This document shows, one piece after another, positions 45,737-53,203 of a stretch of DNA of 53,203 nucleotides; the first letter of the stretch is position 1; each line of letters starts with the position of its first letter. A program made the translations under genes and the position numbers. Under the pieces are notes generated by a model that saw only the letters and a list, made by a program, of their open reading frames with translations, was not told the DNA's origin and did not search any database. This stretch comes from Hyphomicrobium sp. (GTDB lineage: Bacteria; Pseudomonadota; Alphaproteobacteria; Rhizobiales; Hyphomicrobiaceae): assembly GCA_016793445.1 (NCBI GenBank), contig JAEUME010000008.1, positions 1-53,203 on the forward strand. Reading direction: 5' to 3'.

Positions 45737-46621
45737 ATGAGATTCAAAAAACCCTGCTTTGCTCTTGCCGCAGGCATGACGCTCGCGCTTGCGGGCGCCA
45801 GCGGCGTCCGCGCGGAGGGCGCTGAAAAGGTCTGGGAGGCGACCGGCCTGGCGGGGCCCGAAAGTGCACTGTATGACCCCAACGCAGGTGTCATCTACGT
45901 ATCCAACGTCGATGGCGAACCCCTGGGCAAGGACGGCAAGGGCTGGATTGCCAAGGTTTCCCTCGACGGAAAGACCATCACCAAGGACTTCGTGACCGGG
46001 CTCAACGCTCCGATGGGTCTTGCGATCTCGGGAGGCAAGCTGTTCGTGGCCGACATCGACGAGTTCGTGGAGATCAATCTCGCCGACGGCAAAGTCGTCG
46101 CCAAATATCCAGCGGCCGGGGCCAAACGCCTCAACGACACAGCCGCCGATAACAATGGCAACGTCTACTCAACGGATACCTTGACCAACTCCGTCTACCG
46201 GCTCTCCGGCGGAAAGGTCGACGTCTTCGTGAAGGATGACCGTATCGCAGGCCCCAACGGCATTCTCGCTGAAGGTGACAACCTGATCGTCAATACCTGG
46301 GGCGTTTTGACGGGCGAGGGCTGGGCCACCAAGACACCTGGCGGAATGTTCAAGGTTTCGCTCGCCGACAAGAGCATCACCGCAATGGGTGACGGCAAGC
46401 CCTTCGGCAATCTCGATGGCATGATAGCGCTCGGTGACGGCGCCTACGTTCTCACCGACTGGATGGCAGGCAAGGTCCTGAAATACAGCAAGGATGGAAA
46501 GGTCGACACCCTCCTCGAAATCGGACAGGGCGCGGCGGATCTCGGCTACGACCCTGCCTCGAAGACCTTGTACATCCCGCAAATGCTGAAGGGCGAACTC
46601 TACGCTGTGAAGCTGCAGTAG
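45737..46621 (+). CDS. Secreted SMP-30/gluconolactonase-like beta-propeller
   Basis: A 294-residue protein with a clear Sec signal peptide (MRFKKPCFALAAGMTLALAG, cleaved near VRAEG). Propeller repeats follow: GPESALYDPNAGVIYVSNV, GLNAPMGLAISGGKLFVADI, LNDTAADNNGNVYSTDT, GPNGILAEGDNLIVNTWG and LDGMIALGDGAYVLTDW. The acidic and Asn residues of the SMP-30 metal site (E, N, D) are in the expected segments. Probably a periplasmic sugar lactonase-like or ligand-binding protein; the reaction is not predictable. A GGAG site precedes the ATG. Confidence 0.85.
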   Translation: MRFKKPCFALAAGMTLALAGASGVRAEGAEKVWEATGLAGPESALYDPNAGVIYVSNVDGEPLGKDGKGWIAKVSLDGKTITKDFVTGLNAPMGLAISGGKLFVADIDEFVEINLADGKVVAKYPAAGAKRLNDTAADNNGNVYSTDTLTNSVYRLSGGKVDVFVKDDRIAGPNGILAEGDNLIVNTWGVLTGEGWATKTPGGMFKVSLADKSITAMGDGKPFGNLDGMIALGDGAYVLTDWMAGKVLKYSKDGKVDTLLEIGQGAADLGYDPASKTLYIPQMLKGELYAVKLQ

Positions 46622-46934
46622 GGCTTGCACCGCGTCGCCGATTTTCAAAGATGCTGAACAGAAATCCTGGTCATGCATAAACTTCGGGACAATTGGAAAG
46701 GGCGCTTGCAGGAGCGCCCTTTCTCAATCTCACCCTGAAGCCTCGCGTGCGAGCGTACTTGCAGGGAAATACCGATCGTCCCGAATTCCGCACTGCGGCT
46801 ATTATGAACGCGCTATGCTGCGGATGCCGGTCTAGGCTTCGCGGCGTGCATTGGCTGTGGTTGCCGTTTTGGCTTAGTTAGGCTGATCGCTCCCGCTGCC
46901 TTAGTTCGCGCCTACAACGGAGAACAATCACGCA
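46622..46934. other. Intergenic region with terminator
   Basis: No gene seen besides the hairpin at 46696-46723 and the upstream region of the Old Yellow Enzyme gene. Confidence 0.5.
46696..46723 (+). terminator. Terminator of the SMP-30-like gene
   Basis: GAAAGGGCGC pairs perfectly with GCGCCCTTTC around an 8-base loop; TCTCAATCTC follows. It is 75 bp beyond the stop. Confidence 0.7.
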
Positions 46935-48005
46935 ATGGCCAACGCACTTTTCGCTCCGCTTCGTCTCGGCTCCATGGCCCTGCCCAATCGCATCGTCGTC
47001 GCCCCAATGACCCGGTCACGGGCGACAGCCGCGGGCGTGCCGCAGCCTATCATGGCGCAATACTATGCGGATCGAGCCTCAGCCGGTTTGATTGTCACGG
47101 AAGCAACCCAGATTTCTTATGAGGGTTGGGGGTATCCGCGCACGCCAGGCATTCACACGCCGGACCAAATCGAAGGATGGCGCATGATCGTGAAGGCGGT
47201 CCACGCCGCCGGCGGGCGCATCTTCATGCAGTTGTTTCACGGTGGCCGTATCGCCAGCCGCCTCAATCGGCCGATGGACGCCGATGTCGTTGCGCCAAGC
47301 GCGGTCAAGGCTCCAGGCCAGATGTGGACGGATGCCAAGGGCGCCCTTGATCACGACGAGCCGCGCGCGCTTGAAACCGAGGACATCAAACGCGTCGCCT
47401 CCGATTTTGCGCAGGCAGCGAAGTCGGCGATCGGAGCCGGCTTCGACGGCGTCGAGATCCATTCAGCCAACGGCTATCTGATGCACCAATTCCTGTCTTC
47501 GAACGTGAACCTGCGCACCGACCGGTACGGCGGCAGCATAGAAAATAGAATTCGTATGCCGCTCGAAGTCGTGCAAGCGGTGGTCTCGGCCGTCGGTGCC
47601 GGCAAGACCGGCGTCCGCATCAGCCCAGGCCATAAATTCAATGACATCGAAGAACACGACATCGCAAAGTTATATGGTGCATATATTTCAGCGCTCGATA
47701 AGTTTGGTCTCGCCTACCTACACGTCATGCGCCCTCTGCACGAGCATGCGATAGATCCGGTGACGATGGCGCGTGGCATGTTCTCCGGTTCGCTCATCGC
47801 GGCTGGGAATTATACGCCTGCGGATGCTGAAAAACTCATCGCAGAGGCGGGCGCCGACGCCGTGGCGTTCGGCAAAGCCTACATCGCAAACCCTGATCTT
47901 GTGGAGCGCATCAAGCGAGGGGTGGCGCTCAACATCGCGGACGAGGCGACGTTCTATACGCCGGGGCCGGAGGGCTATGTGGACTATCCGGCCCTCGTGT
48001 CCTGA
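46935..48005 (+). CDS. Alkene reductase, Old Yellow Enzyme family
   Basis: A 356-residue FMN-dependent ene-reductase of the NemA group. It has PLRLGSMALPNRIVVAPMTRSRA (kept in order), FMQLFHGGR, the substrate-binding HSANGYLMHQFL with the His and Asn pair, RTDRYGGSIENR, and the C-terminal ADAVAFGKAYIANPDL phosphate-binding region. Family members reduce activated C=C bonds or nitro-esters with NAD(P)H. The ATG is preceded by GGAG. The ThiO-like gene follows after 13 bp and is probably co-transcribed. Confidence 0.93.
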   Translation: MANALFAPLRLGSMALPNRIVVAPMTRSRATAAGVPQPIMAQYYADRASAGLIVTEATQISYEGWGYPRTPGIHTPDQIEGWRMIVKAVHAAGGRIFMQLFHGGRIASRLNRPMDADVVAPSAVKAPGQMWTDAKGALDHDEPRALETEDIKRVASDFAQAAKSAIGAGFDGVEIHSANGYLMHQFLSSNVNLRTDRYGGSIENRIRMPLEVVQAVVSAVGAGKTGVRISPGHKFNDIEEHDIAKLYGAYISALDKFGLAYLHVMRPLHEHAIDPVTMARGMFSGSLIAAGNYTPADAEKLIAEAGADAVAFGKAYIANPDLVERIKRGVALNIADEATFYTPGPEGYVDYPALVS

Positions 48006-48018
48006 TAGCGCACAGAGC

Positions 48019-49050
48019 ATGACCGAGAAGCCCACCCTCACGGTCAGCATTATCGGAGCTGGGGTCACGGGAGCTTGGCAAGCGCTCATGCTGGCCCAAC
48101 GCGGGCACTCCGTAACCGTGAGGGAAGCGGCCTGCGAGGAGGCAACAGGCGCGGCAAGCCGAATGGCCGGCGCCATGCTTGCACCCTACTGCGAGGCGGA
48201 GCTTGCCGGCCGCGTCGTGCAGGACCTTGGCGTTCGGGGCCTCAAGCTCTGGCATGATGCAGGACTGGGCGCCCAATGGCGCGGCACGCTCGTTCTCGCC
48301 AGGCCACGTGACGAAGCCGATCTGGTGCGTTTCGGACAAAAGACCCTCGGCCATCGTGTTGTGCACGAAGACGAGATTGCTCGCCTCGAACCGGAGCTTG
48401 GGGGGCGCTTCCGCTGGGGCCTTTTTTTTCCAGACGAAGGCCATATGGCCCCGCGGCGCGCGCTTTCTGCCATGACCGGCCGTCTGCGCAGCATTGGAAG
48501 TCAAGTCAACTTCTCAGATCCGGTGCCCGAGCCTGTCTGGATGGCGGCGGGGGCAGGAGAAATCGTGATCGATTGCCGAGGCATTGCGGCTCGCGAGGAG
48601 TTGAAAGGACTGAGAGGCGTGCGCGGCGAAATGGCGGTCGTGCAGGCGGAAGGCCTCGGACTTTCGCGTCCCATCCGCCTCCTGCATCCAAGGTCTGCGA
48701 TCTATGTCGTCCCTTGGGGAGATGACATCTACATGATCGGGGCCACGTCGATCGAAAGCGAATACGCAGGCCCCGTCACGCTGCGCTCAAGCCTCGATCT
48801 TCTTGGGACGGCTTGCGCCCTCCATCCCGGCTTTGCCCAGGCGCGGATCATCGAATTTTCGGCCGGCGTGCGGCCAGCATTTCCCGATAACATTCCAAAG
48901 ATCATAAAGCGCGGCCGCCGCCTCATCGTGAATGGAGCCTATCGGCACGGTTTCTTATTGGCGCCGGTTCTTGCGGAAGCGGTCGCCAATCATTTGGAAT
49001 ACGACGAGCCGCTGCCTGATGCGTTCGTTCTTCGCAATGCAGGCTGTTGA
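48019..49050 (+). CDS. FAD-dependent amino-acid oxidase, ThiO-like
   Basis: A 343-residue DAO-fold flavoenzyme. The N-terminal dinucleotide motif SIIGAGVTGAWQALMLAQRGH is clear, followed by GAASRMAGAMLAPYCEAE (close to the ASRMAGGMLAP stretch of ThiO glycine oxidases), then IDCRGIAA, and the C-terminal GVRPAFPDNIPKI and VNGAYRHGFLLAPVLAEAVA. ThiO oxidises glycine to iminoglycine for thiamine thiazole synthesis. No thiS, thiG or thiE is visible next to it here, so the assignment to thiamine synthesis is tentative. The ATG at 48019 gives the normal family start. Confidence 0.85.
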   Translation: MTEKPTLTVSIIGAGVTGAWQALMLAQRGHSVTVREAACEEATGAASRMAGAMLAPYCEAELAGRVVQDLGVRGLKLWHDAGLGAQWRGTLVLARPRDEADLVRFGQKTLGHRVVHEDEIARLEPELGGRFRWGLFFPDEGHMAPRRALSAMTGRLRSIGSQVNFSDPVPEPVWMAAGAGEIVIDCRGIAAREELKGLRGVRGEMAVVQAEGLGLSRPIRLLHPRSAIYVVPWGDDIYMIGATSIESEYAGPVTLRSSLDLLGTACALHPGFAQARIIEFSAGVRPAFPDNIPKIIKRGRRLIVNGAYRHGFLLAPVLAEAVANHLEYDEPLPDAFVLRNAGC

Positions 49051-49216
49051 GAATTCTGGCGGCTCCCGTCAATCATCGCCGGATTGGGGTATCCGCTCGA
49101 TCCTCCAGTCGCGCGCCACTGATGAACTCCAGCATGATCACGGCTCTTCGACGGAGCGGTAGCAATCTGGTTCAAGATCTGGCCGGCGTCCGCGAAAGCC
49201 TTGCGTCTTCACGCCA

Positions 49217-49250
49217 CAAAAAATAAGGGCCGGCGGATGCCGGCCCTTAT
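49217..49250 (-). terminator. Terminator of the porin gene
   Basis: ATAAGGGCCGGC and GCCGGCCCTTAT form a perfect 12-bp stem with a 4-base loop; on the minus strand it is followed by six Ts. It may also stop readthrough from the ThiO-like gene on the other strand. Confidence 0.88.
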
Positions 49251-49296
49251 CCGTTCTCCCCGAGGGGGACCTCAGTCTGGAGAACTCGGGTTTCGC

Positions 49297-50619
49297 TTAG
49301 TAGAAGATCACGGCGCCTGCGAGCCACATGTGCAGGGTATCGGCCTCTCCCGACGTGCCATTCGCCAGAGTGAAGTCGAGGTCGCGCACCGTATACTTGG
49401 TCCACAGCGACATGGCGGCAGCATCGATTTCCTGAATAGCACCAAGTCCCAGACGGGTCGCATCATTGCTCACGATCTGCGAACCGAAGATCTTGCCGTC
49501 AAAGAACGAGCTGCCGGTATTCAAATCGCTGAATGCATCCGTGTTCCCGCCGTACTCGCCCCAAAAGGTGGTGTCGCCGATCGACCAGACCCTGCCGGTC
49601 CAACCAGCCTTGACGAACCAGCCTTTGAGATCCGGGTGAGGCGGGTTCGGTCCAACGTCATCGATATGCGTCTGGTCATAGGTGGCGTGCACCCACAGCC
49701 CGGTGCCCAGATGCTTGATCGAGCCGCCAATCTGCCAGCGATTGTTGTCATTGACCGGAAGGCCAACGATGGCATTGTCAGTGATTTCTGCGTAACCGCC
49801 AGCGAAGGTATACTTGAAGCCACCGCCTTCACCAGCATAGCGCAGCGCGACGTCCCAGTAATCGTCCTCACCCCAACTCGCGGAAGCCGAGAAACCCGCG
49901 AAGGCCGGCGTATCGTACCGCACGCCGTTCAAGCGCGTGCCGTTGCAGTCGTTGGCGATGCCGGCGCCGATCGTGCCGCAGTAGAAGGCCCCGGCGCCCC
50001 AACGGGTACCGCTGTCCACGCCATTCACAGCGATCCGGGCGGCAAAGCCGTCGAAGGTTGCGACCGTGTTGCTCGCAAATATCGACGCGATTGGCGACAG
50101 GTCGGCAAAGATCGTCAAATTATCCATCGCCATGCTCTGCTTGCCGACGGAGATCTTGCCCAGTGTATCGGACTGGATGAACCAGTACGAGTTCTCGACC
50201 GCCAGGCTCCAGTCGCCGCCGAAGCCGATAGGGTTGGTTTTGGTGGCGTCCCAGTCCTCGAAGGCGTTGAGCGAGGAAGGACCCTGCGTGTTGATCAGCA
50301 TCACGTAGCCTGCCTTCCAGCCCGGCGAAATCTGAGCCGAGCCGGTGAACTTCACGTTCGACGACAGATCGTTGTTGTTGTCGACCACGTAGAGATTCTG
50401 CTCGATTCCGTCATCGAACCAGTAGAGCTGGCTCGACACCCAGCCTGTGACTGTCAGGCTGACCTTGCGATTGCCCTTGCGGGCGGTGGTGGCTTCAAGC
50501 TCCGCAATACGCTCCTCAAGGTCGGCACAGCAATTACCGCCGAGATCGGCGGCAAAGGAATTGCCCCCCGACATTATCGCAGCAGCGCCTATCGCCGCAG
50601 CTAGCAACTTTGCTTTCAT
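49297..50619 (-). CDS. Outer-membrane porin (alphaproteobacterial Porin_2 type)
   Basis: A 440-residue outer-membrane beta-barrel. The signal peptide (MKAKLLAAAIGAAAIMSGG, cleaved near FAADL) is followed by a conserved short coiled segment CCADLEERIAELEATTARKGN, then SLTVTGWVSSQLYWFDDG and many amphipathic strands; the last residues IFY end in an aromatic residue as needed for outer-membrane insertion. This matches the general porin of Hyphomicrobiales. ATG 50619 is used because GGGGGA lies six bases upstream. It has a strong terminator and stands alone. Confidence 0.9.
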   Translation of the reverse strand: MKAKLLAAAIGAAAIMSGGNSFAADLGGNCCADLEERIAELEATTARKGNRKVSLTVTGWVSSQLYWFDDGIEQNLYVVDNNNDLSSNVKFTGSAQISPGWKAGYVMLINTQGPSSLNAFEDWDATKTNPIGFGGDWSLAVENSYWFIQSDTLGKISVGKQSMAMDNLTIFADLSPIASIFASNTVATFDGFAARIAVNGVDSGTRWGAGAFYCGTIGAGIANDCNGTRLNGVRYDTPAFAGFSASASWGEDDYWDVALRYAGEGGGFKYTFAGGYAEITDNAIVGLPVNDNNRWQIGGSIKHLGTGLWVHATYDQTHIDDVGPNPPHPDLKGWFVKAGWTGRVWSIGDTTFWGEYGGNTDAFSDLNTGSSFFDGKIFGSQIVSNDATRLGLGAIQEIDAAAMSLWTKYTVRDLDFTLANGTSGEADTLHMWLAGAVIFY

Positions 50620-51398
50620 CTGCATTCCCCCATTCAAGTCGTCATCAGTTTCACCAGCTGCCTCCCCCCGGGGAGCCCAGTTTGCGTTTGTCGGATCGCC
50701 GCCGGTTCCGGCTGCCTAGCGCGACTGTCACAAACGTGATGCGAAGCTAGGCGCGCAGGCGGGCACCGTTAAATTCCTTCTCGGTGGAACTCATCAGCGC
50801 CGCGCATGAATGGGGCCGCGCGCTGAGGCGAGGCTGCAAAATCTTCGAGCCAACACGCCCTGATCGTCTGAATTTTCTAAAAAGATAACAATGGCATGCA
50901 TACGGACTAGTCGAGCGGGAGCGCGCTTATTCGCTTCCCGACGGAAGTTTTGCTCTGCGAGACCTCGAAGAAATGTCCTCGAGCGAATGCGCGGTGAACG
51001 TTGCCGATGAGGCACAAACTGTTTCGCACTTCGAAACGGTGATGCAGTCTTGTCCGCTATCTATCGCCATGCGCGACGCAGGACTCGTGAATCAGCGATG
51101 GCGTCGACGTCGTGCTGAGAGGGACGGCGCCCACGCGGGAAGATGCGGCCTCATCCGTCATGCCGCGGCATAGTCATCAGTCTTGGAAAAAGACGGGGCC
51201 AGGAGAGCGCGACGGGAATCGCCGTCAAGTTTGTCTTGGGGGACTACTTGTCATCTCCTGACCCGCGCCAAACGTACATTCTTCCGGGCACGCCGTTAAA
51301 TTCGTTCTGCGGCGATTTGATAGCTGGGCCGCATAAGTGCGCTTCGATCGAGCCCGCGTGCACAGGGTCTACGAGCGAGTTCGAAGGGCTTCATCGTC
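50620..51398. other. Intergenic region, no gene seen
   Basis: About 780 bp. It must hold the porin promoter near 50650-50750. Short rightward readings (about 50970-51590) have no ribosome-binding site or family features and I do not call them. Confidence 0.5.
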
Positions 51399-52622
51399 TT
51401 ACACGACCTTGCGGCCGCTCAGATCTGCAATGCGCTGCTCGTCAAGCCCGAGAACGTCACGCAAAACTTCCCGTGTGTGCTCGCCCAGCATGGGCGGCGC
51501 CATCCTGTATTCGATTGGTGTCTCTGACAAACGGATCGGATTTGCGACCAGCGGTATCTGTCCACCAAGGGGATGGGCCATGCTGATAGCCGTACCGTGT
51601 GCTTTGACATGGGGATCTTCAAACACTTGCGCGATAGTATTGATGGGACCGCACGGAACCCCGATCGCTTCGAAGCTCCTGACCCAGTCGGCGGTTGGGC
51701 GCGTGACGGTGACTTGCCGCATAGCGGGAATAAGCGTGTTGCGATTGACCACGCGTGCCGCGCTCGTCGCATAACGCGGATCGGTTGCCCATTCAGGATG
51801 CCCCGCGGTTATGCAGAATTTGACAAACTGCCCATCGTTCCCGATCGCTAAAACCATGTGCCCGTCAGATGTTGGGAAGTCCTGGTAGGGAACGACGTTA
51901 GGATGGGCGTTGCCCATTCTTTCCGGAGATACGCCTGTATAGAGATAGTTCATGGCTTGATTGGCAAGGCAGGCTATCTGCACGTCAAGCAGCGACAGAT
52001 CGATCTGTTGCCCCTTGCCGCTTACGTCGCGCTGCGCCACAGCGGCGAGAATCGCCGTCGACGCGAACAGCCCCGTGAGAATGTCAGTGAGCGCGACGCC
52101 GACCTTCATGGGACCTGCGCCTTCTTCACCGTCGCGGTGCCCTGTCACACTCATCAAGCCGCCCATTCCCTGAATAAGGAAGTCGTAGCCTGCGCGAGGC
52201 GCGTAGGGACCCGTCTGGCCAAAGCCCGTGATGGAGCAATAGACAAGACGCGGATTCAATTTGTGTATGGTTTCGTAATCGAGGCCGTATTGGCGCAAGC
52301 CGCCAACTTTGAAATTTTCAATCAGCACATCGGACTTGGTTGCGAGTTCGCGAACGAGTTCCTGCCCCTCGGGCTTTGTGAAGTCGATCGTCACCGATCG
52401 CTTATTGCGATTGCAGCAAAGATAGTAACCAGAATCCTTGGTGTCTTGTCCGTCTTTGTCCTTGAGAAAGGGAGGACCCCACAGGCGCGTATCGTCACCA
52501 ACCTCGGGGCGCTCCACCTTGATGACATCGGCGCCGAGGTCTGCCAGTTGCTGCGTGGCCCACGGTCCCGCAAGGATTCGCGACAGATCCAGAATCTTCA
52601 AGTGTGAAAGCGCGCCGCCCAT
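51399..52622 (-). CDS. Family III CoA-transferase (CaiB/BaiF)
   Basis: A 407-residue enzyme moving CoA between carboxylic acids. Signatures are LKILDLSRILAGPWATQQLADLG at the start, DVIKVERPEVGDDTR, NRNKRSVTIDF, CSITGFGQTGPY, YDFLIQGMGGLMSVTG, and the catalytic aspartate in IDLSLLDVQIACLANQ. Length is normal. The next gene upstream is a thiamine-diphosphate enzyme, a pairing like that of frc and oxc for oxalate, although the neighbour does not look like an ordinary oxalyl-CoA decarboxylase. Substrate unknown. Confidence 0.92.
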   Translation of the reverse strand: MGGALSHLKILDLSRILAGPWATQQLADLGADVIKVERPEVGDDTRLWGPPFLKDKDGQDTKDSGYYLCCNRNKRSVTIDFTKPEGQELVRELATKSDVLIENFKVGGLRQYGLDYETIHKLNPRLVYCSITGFGQTGPYAPRAGYDFLIQGMGGLMSVTGHRDGEEGAGPMKVGVALTDILTGLFASTAILAAVAQRDVSGKGQQIDLSLLDVQIACLANQAMNYLYTGVSPERMGNAHPNVVPYQDFPTSDGHMVLAIGNDGQFVKFCITAGHPEWATDPRYATSAARVVNRNTLIPAMRQVTVTRPTADWVRSFEAIGVPCGPINTIAQVFEDPHVKAHGTAISMAHPLGGQIPLVANPIRLSETPIEYRMAPPMLGEHTREVLRDVLGLDEQRIADLSGRKVV

Positions 52623-52723
52623 CGGCCAAATCCTATTCTCTGCAACGTGATCGACGTTTTATTACTTTCAGCACACCGGTAGCGGACGCCCGCTGTCCTT
52701 AACGGTTTGGCGCTGGATCAGGT

Positions 52724-52758
52724 GACTGAGGCCGGTATCGGCGATACCGGCCTCAGTC
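52724..52758. terminator. Near-perfect 35-bp palindrome
   Basis: GACTGAGGCCGGTATCG, one base, then its exact complement: a 17-bp stem with almost no loop, between the CoA-transferase and the thiamine-diphosphate enzyme. No T-tract follows. It may form a cruciform or an mRNA hairpin, or bind a dimeric protein. Confidence 0.5.
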
Positions 52759-52794
52759 GCAAGTTGGCAGCAGCTCGCGGGCGACAGTTGCCGC

Positions 52795-53203
<409 letters not shown>

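Noticed and set aside
49051..49162. thiS after the ThiO-like gene
   Set aside because: The downstream frame has no ThiS pattern and lacks a C-terminal Gly-Gly.
50973..51586. Small rightward genes between porin and CoA-transferase
   Set aside because: No ribosome-binding site, low-quality composition, partly antisense to the CoA-transferase.

Overview
The window reads as chromosomal DNA of a GC-rich alphaproteobacterium of the order Hyphomicrobiales, probably a Hyphomicrobium-like methylotroph. The evidence is an ALAS-type hemA, a metal-site-substituted hemB, glyA (a serine-cycle enzyme in such organisms), an ldtR/L,D-transpeptidase pair, a murA-DUF2948-hisD-UPF0262-maf-yacG neighbourhood, a Porin_2-type porin and a PQQ dehydrogenase. 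The genus is an inference; no rRNA gene is present.

Left part (1-29.6 kb). A sigma-54 activator with a C-terminal truncated-haemoglobin domain is divergent from a molybdopterin oxidoreductase that has a well-spaced -24/-12 promoter. A periplasmic PQQ dehydrogenase, a nitrobindin-like protein, glyA and hemA follow. Next come a cell-envelope block (L,D-transpeptidase, LdtR, a HIBYL-CoA-hydrolase-like enzyme, an extensin-like protein), then hemB and a NOX/ferric-reductase-like flavocytochrome. Two cyclic-nucleotide-binding proteins and a membrane adenylate cyclase lie around tRNA-Phe, yacG and maf, followed by UPF0262, hisD, DUF2948, an OmpA-type protein with a TolA-like repeat, and murA. Four copies of a two-module palindromic repeat are scattered between these genes.

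Middle (29.67-45.28 kb). A 15.6-kb integrated element sits in the 3' end of tRNA-Thr(GGT), bounded by exact 27-bp direct repeats. Each end carries the same tandem pair of 13-mers, probably integrase arm sites. It encodes a full-length tyrosine integrase, a second catalytic-domain-only recombinase, one isolated Mu gpF-like head protein, and a 1168-residue primase/helicase-like protein whose Walker A lysine is missing. It also holds a 1.2-kb non-coding region with two kinds of iterated short motif in mirrored arrangement (a strong candidate replication origin), a tightly packed operon of unknown proteins behind a palindromic operator, and a DUF4145 protein. No complete capsid, portal, terminase or tail set is visible, so it looks like a phage satellite or integrated plasmid-phage hybrid. 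This is the best candidate for a poorly described system.

Right part (45.3-53.2 kb). A secreted SMP-30-like beta-propeller, an Old Yellow Enzyme, a ThiO-like FAD oxidase, a porin, a family III CoA-transferase and the C-terminal part of a thiamine-diphosphate enzyme that runs off the window.
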